From Desulfonatronospira sp. (GTDB taxonomy: Bacteria > Desulfobacterota > Desulfovibrionia > Desulfovibrionales > Desulfonatronovibrionaceae), in the NCBI GenBank assembly GCA_003563255.1, contig PWSL01000364.1:1-9078 (forward strand): DNA of 9,078 nt, in the 5' to 3' direction. Below, piece by piece: positions 7,007 through 9,078 of this stretch. Each line of letters opens with the position of its first letter. Positions within the stretch are counted from its first letter, which is position 1. The notes under the pieces were generated by a model. The model ran no database searches. It was given only the letters and a program-made list of their open reading frames with translations, and was not told where the DNA came from. The translations under genes were made by a program, and so were the position numbers.

Positions 7007-8059
7007 ATGCTCAAATATTTGTTCAAAGAGATCCTGCACCGACCTTTGGGTCTGGCTTGTCTGCTGGTACTGGGGGTGTTGTACGTAACCACCATATTTT
7101 CCCAGTTTCTGGCCCCATATTTGCCCACGGACCAGGATCTGCAAAAGGCCTATCATCCGCCTGCCCGCATTGTGTTTCAGGACTGGCGGCCCCACGTGCA
7201 GGTCTACGAACAGATTGATCCTTCTGCAGCCACGTACAAGGCTGTGCCAGGGGAAACAGCGCGGATACACTTTTTTGCCCCTGGAGAGGAATACCTTTTC
7301 TGGGGCCTGATACCGGCCAAAATGCGTCTTTTCCAAGCTGAGGAGCCCCACAGGATCTATCTTCTGGGCAGCGACGGCACCGGCAGGGATGTTTTTTCCA
7401 GACTGCTTTACGGTGCCCAGGTCTCCTTAAGCATCGGTTTTATTGGAATCTGCATCACCATGACCCTGGGTTTTCTGGTCGGGGGGGTGGCTGGCTATTT
7501 CGGCGGCCAGGTGGACTTTCTGACCATGCGCCTGGTGGAGTTCGTGATCGCTGTACCCTCTTTGTACCTGCTGATTGCCTTGCGGGGTGCCCTGGCAGAG
7601 CACTTTGCCCCGGAACAGATGTACCTGGTCATTGTGATCATCCTCTCTTTGATCGGCTGGGCAGGTGCAGCCCGGATTATTCGGGGCATGGCCCTTTCTT
7701 TGCGCCAGAGACCTTTTGTCCTGGCCGCAGAGGTCATGGGGCAAAGCAGTTTTAAAATCCTTTTCAGGCATTTTCTGCCCAATCTGGCCAGCTACCTGCT
7801 GGTAGCGGCCACCTTGAGCATCCCGGCCTATATTCTGGCTGAGGCCTCCCTGAGCTTTTTGGGGCTAGGTATCCAGGAGCCAGGCACCTCCTGGGGGCTC
7901 ATGCTGCAACAGGCCCAGGAACTGAAAGTATTTACCCTGAACCTCTGGTGGCTGTTGACTCCGGGGGCAGCCGTATTCATCACCGTGATCACCTTCAACA
8001 TGCTGGGGGACGTGCTGCGCGATATTGTCGACCCCCGGCAGCAGATGGTCAAGCGCTAA
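7007..8059 (+). CDS. DppC/OppC-type ABC transporter permease
   Basis: This intact 350-residue inner-membrane permease belongs to the peptide/nickel (PepT) class of ABC importers. The first helix spans about 14-38. A large extracytoplasmic insert follows (about 40-118), longer than in E. coli DppC and typical of a subfamily found in deltaproteobacteria and relatives. The signature LGSDGTGRDVFSRLLYGAQVS (120-140) precedes the core helices. The coupling loop is around 240-260 (EVMGQSSFKILFRHFLPN), and the C-terminus reads ASLSFLGLGIQEPGTSWG (280-297), then NMLGDVLRDIVDPR. It starts 4 nt after the stop of the permease B fragment; no strong ribosome binding site is seen, so it originally relied on translational coupling. 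No ATPase or binding-protein gene follows. With its partner broken it is probably non-functional here unless a B subunit comes from elsewhere. Confidence 0.92.
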   Translation: MLKYLFKEILHRPLGLACLLVLGVLYVTTIFSQFLAPYLPTDQDLQKAYHPPARIVFQDWRPHVQVYEQIDPSAATYKAVPGETARIHFFAPGEEYLFWGLIPAKMRLFQAEEPHRIYLLGSDGTGRDVFSRLLYGAQVSLSIGFIGICITMTLGFLVGGVAGYFGGQVDFLTMRLVEFVIAVPSLYLLIALRGALAEHFAPEQMYLVIVIILSLIGWAGAARIIRGMALSLRQRPFVLAAEVMGQSSFKILFRHFLPNLASYLLVAATLSIPAYILAEASLSFLGLGIQEPGTSWGLMLQQAQELKVFTLNLWWLLTPGAAVFITVITFNMLGDVLRDIVDPRQQMVKR

Positions 8060-8112
8060 GAAGGCCCCTGCGCATCCCTGATGACGGCTGCGACTCTCAT
8101 GTGCCGGGTTAC

Positions 8113-8367
8113 TCACCACATGGCGGCTTGCATCCACAAGAATGTCCGTACCATTTTCCGCTTGAACATGGGATAGGCCCCGCAGGGGCATGAGCTCCGG
8201 GATGAATCCTGGAGCCTGTCCTGCTCTTGCGGCTCCACATCCGGCACCCTGGATCGAATGGCTTCAAAATCCCGGCGCTCGACCCCGGCTGCACGTTCCT
8301 TAAGATAATCCATGGTGTGCAGGGAAGAGATCTTTTCCGACAAGCCCAGGGTGAGAAACTGGTTCAT
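8113..8367 (-). CDS. Small hypothetical protein, 84 residues
   Basis: The N-terminal 52 residues include DYLKERAAGVERRDFEAI and SRVPDVEPQEQDRL. They recall short uncharacterised bacterial proteins built as one charged helix followed by a VPD.EP.E.D.L tail; this resemblance is from memory and unverified. The last 32 residues (QDSSRSSCPCGAYPMF and on) look unlike that family, which usually ends near DRL, so the stop may have been lost or the reading frame disturbed. The start ATG at 8367 lacks a clear ribosome binding site; Met19 is an alternative. It is divergent from the downstream draG-like remnant. No function is proposed. It could also be a chance ORF. Confidence 0.4.
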   Translation of the reverse strand: MNQFLTLGLSEKISSLHTMDYLKERAAGVERRDFEAIRSRVPDVEPQEQDRLQDSSRSSCPCGAYPMFKRKMVRTFLWMQAAMW

Positions 8368-8430
8368 GGAGCTTTATTCTTTGCTGTCAACAGAAGCTCA
8401 TAAACGAAGCAAATGTTTCTATCTCGCAAC

Positions 8431-8437
8431 AAGGAGA
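8431..8437 (+). promoter_or_regulatory. Strong Shine-Dalgarno AAGGAGA before the draG-like remnant
   Basis: AAGGAGA stands 8 nt before the ATG at 8446, fixing the start at MIGAIAGD. Its quality suggests the initiation region is the original one and that only the 3' part of the gene has been lost. Confidence 0.7.
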
Positions 8438-8445
8438 GGGTGTAT

Positions 8446-8592
8446 ATGATTGGTGCCATTGCCGGAGATATTGTCGGATCGGTTTACGAGTGGGACAATA
8501 TTAAGGCCAAGGATTTTGATCTGTTCACCTTGCGCAGCTTCTTTACTGACGATACCGTCCTGACCGTCCCTCCCTGGTTGCACAATTACTGA
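8446..8592 (+). pseudogene. ADP-ribosylglycohydrolase (DraG-like), N-terminal remnant
   Basis: The 48-residue ORF begins MIGAIAGDIVGSVYEW and includes FFTDDTVLTV (32-41). This is the start of the ADP-ribosylglycohydrolase/DraG family, in which the TDDT segment binds the dinuclear magnesium centre that removes ADP-ribose from proteins or small molecules. Family members have about 250-300 residues. Here recognisable sequence ends at Val41 (codon 8566-8568), followed by PPWLHNY and a stop. No further DraG sequence was found downstream in any frame. The start and ribosome binding site are intact, so the gene was cut at about 8569 by deletion or insertion. It is too short to be active. Confidence 0.82.
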
Positions 8593-8700
8593 GGTAAAAG
8601 AAGCACAATAACTGTCTGTCGCTCTTGAAAATGCTTCGAAACGGGCAACGTCCTCGGACTGTTTTTCTTGATCGGCCGTATAAAATATGGCAGGAAATAC
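8569..8700 (-). pseudogene. Possible C-terminal fragment of peptide methionine sulfoxide reductase (MsrA-like)
   Basis: The reverse strand from 8700 reads about 44 residues with no start codon: FPAIFYTADQEKQ, then ARFEAFSRA and FTSVIVQPGR. The order AIFY..(D/E)Q..., a charged helix and a (T/S)xIVxPG strand recalls the region of MsrA just before its FY.AE.YHQ.Y ending, which would be expected next but is absent. The fragment stops exactly where the draG-like remnant stops matching, so two broken ends may be joined tail to tail at about 8569. The call rests on weak, remembered similarity; a chance open frame is a real alternative. Confidence 0.28.
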
Positions 8701-8770
8701 TCAGTTTTTCATATCATCCGGCACATTACCCTGCCTTGGCTCCAAGCTTTTAACTTCTGAGAGCTTTACC

Positions 8771-8875
8771 ATGAAAAAACATTCGCTGGCCCACTACGCC
8801 GAACAAAACAGCGCCACCTCCGGCAAGCGGGAGGTCATCCTTACCATGTATCTGATCAGCAAAATAATGGATTGA
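8771..8875 (+). CDS. Short unassigned ORF, 34 residues
   Basis: ATG 8771 to TGA 8873-8875 encodes MKKHSLAHYAEQNS, then KREVILTMYLISKIMD. A GAGAG about 9 nt upstream could serve as a ribosome binding site, and the peptide has a plausible amphipathic helix. The frame is open further upstream to 8687, but that part looks random. I do not recognise it. It might be the start of a gene cut short, a small protein, or noise. Confidence 0.2.
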   Translation: MKKHSLAHYAEQNSATSGKREVILTMYLISKIMD

Positions 8876-8886
8876 GAAAAATATTA

Positions 8887-8914
8887 TTGACTCTGTAACA
8901 AAAACTGTTACACT
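8887..8914 (+). promoter_or_regulatory. Predicted sigma-70 promoter of the higB-type gene
   Basis: TTGACT (8887-8892) and TACACT (8909-8914) are separated by 16 bp, giving 5/6 and 4/6 matches to the -35 and -10 consensus. The predicted transcription start falls at or next to the ATG at 8919, and no Shine-Dalgarno sequence precedes that ATG, so a leaderless or nearly leaderless transcript is likely. Confidence 0.5.
8894..8912. promoter_or_regulatory. Operator-like palindrome in the higB promoter
   Basis: TGTAACA (8894-8900) and TGTTACA (8906-8912) are perfect inverted repeats with a 5-bp centre. The palindrome fills the gap between the -35 and -10 boxes and overlaps the latter. This is the expected position for autorepression by a HigA-type antitoxin or toxin-antitoxin complex. 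Identity of the binding protein is inferred from the adjacent gene. Confidence 0.55.
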
Positions 8915-8918
8915 AAAA

Positions 8919-9078
8919 ATGATAAAGAGTTTCAGGCATAAGGGGCTTGCGGAACTGTTTGAATACGGCCATTCAAGTAAAATCCGTCAGGATCTGCAAC
9001 AAAGGCTGCTGCGGCGTCTTGATGCCCTGGACATGGCTGAAACTCTTGGTGAGTTAAAAATCCCGGGTTTCAATTTCC
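8919..9078 (+). CDS. higB: HigB-type toxin (RelE/ParE superfamily mRNA interferase), 3' end outside window
   Basis: The first 53 residues read MIKSFRHKGLAELFEYG, then LRRLDALDMAETLGEL and KIPGF. This is the pattern of the HigB/plasmid maintenance system killer family: toxins of about 92 residues that cut mRNA at the ribosome and are neutralised by the HigA helix-turn-helix antitoxin, whose gene normally follows directly. The reading frame is open to the window end, so about 40 codons and higA should lie just beyond. The start is placed at the first ATG; no ribosome binding site is visible. A promoter with an embedded palindrome lies immediately upstream, consistent with autoregulation. Its position beside several broken genes fits an accessory, rearranged region. 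Confidence 0.85.
   Translation, partial: MIKSFRHKGLAELFEYGHSSKIRQDLQQRLLRRLDALDMAETLGELKIPGFNF

Noticed and set aside
8177..8189. GCCCC-GCA-GGGGC hairpin as terminator of the permease operon
   Set aside because: It is a 5-bp stem with a 3-nt loop, over 100 nt past the stop, with no T-run on either strand, and it falls inside the small reverse-strand ORF.
7865..8191. Reverse-strand frame MPLRGLSHVQAENGTDILVDASRHVV
   Set aside because: It runs antisense into the intact permease C and has no family resemblance; only the first 40 or so residues lie outside that gene.
8717..8732. GGCAC...CTGCC as a sigma-54 -24/-12 promoter
   Set aside because: The spacing is off by one and the -12 element does not read TTGC; no convincing gene follows at the right distance.

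Overview
The window most resembles a Desulfobacterota (deltaproteobacterial, Desulfovibrionales-like) genome, chiefly because of a multi-PAS histidine kinase of a type common there, with a Cys-rich PAS domain and a long insertion between the two DHp helices, paired with an NtrC-type regulator. This placement is an inference from protein style; no marker gene fixes the species.

Layout. Positions 1-245 (- strand) hold the C-terminal part of a TRAP transporter 4TM/12TM fused permease; recognisable homology stops where the next gene begins. Positions 252-4888 (+ strand) hold an intact two-gene operon: a 1081-residue PAS/GAF histidine kinase and a sigma-54-type response regulator whose start overlaps the kinase stop (ATGA). 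The regulator carries GAFTDA where GAFTGA is usual. Positions 4889-5170 form a repeat-rich, AT-richer spacer: a 13-bp perfect hairpin, four 7-bp tandem repeats, a second hairpin and a GTGCCTGTCCC motif. Positions 5120-6278 (- strand) hold an intact PlsC-type acyltransferase overlapping by 14 bp an RNase J gene cut off after about 125 recognisable residues. Positions 6279-6639 show no convincing gene. Positions 6640-8059 (+ strand) hold a 5'-truncated DppB/OppB permease followed by an intact DppC/OppC permease. Positions 8060-8918 are a patchwork: a small reverse-strand ORF, the first 41 residues of an ADP-ribosylglycohydrolase, a possible reverse-strand MsrA fragment and a short unassigned ORF. 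At 8919 a HigB-type toxin gene begins behind a compact promoter with an operator-like palindrome, and it runs off the window.

How they work together. The kinase and regulator should form one phosphorelay controlling sigma-54 promoters, or acting differently if GAFTDA cannot engage sigma-54. PlsC and RNase J would be co-transcribed, but this RNase J copy cannot be active. The two permeases belong to one peptide/nickel-type ABC importer, but the B subunit is broken and no ATPase or binding-protein gene is visible, so the importer looks non-functional from this locus.

No clearly new biological system is evident. The outstanding feature is the density of broken genes: TRAP permease, rnj, dppB, a draG-like gene and perhaps msrA all stop matching their families at sharp points. 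Either this is a rearrangement-rich, toxin-antitoxin-bearing region of a decaying genome, or some junctions are assembly joins.
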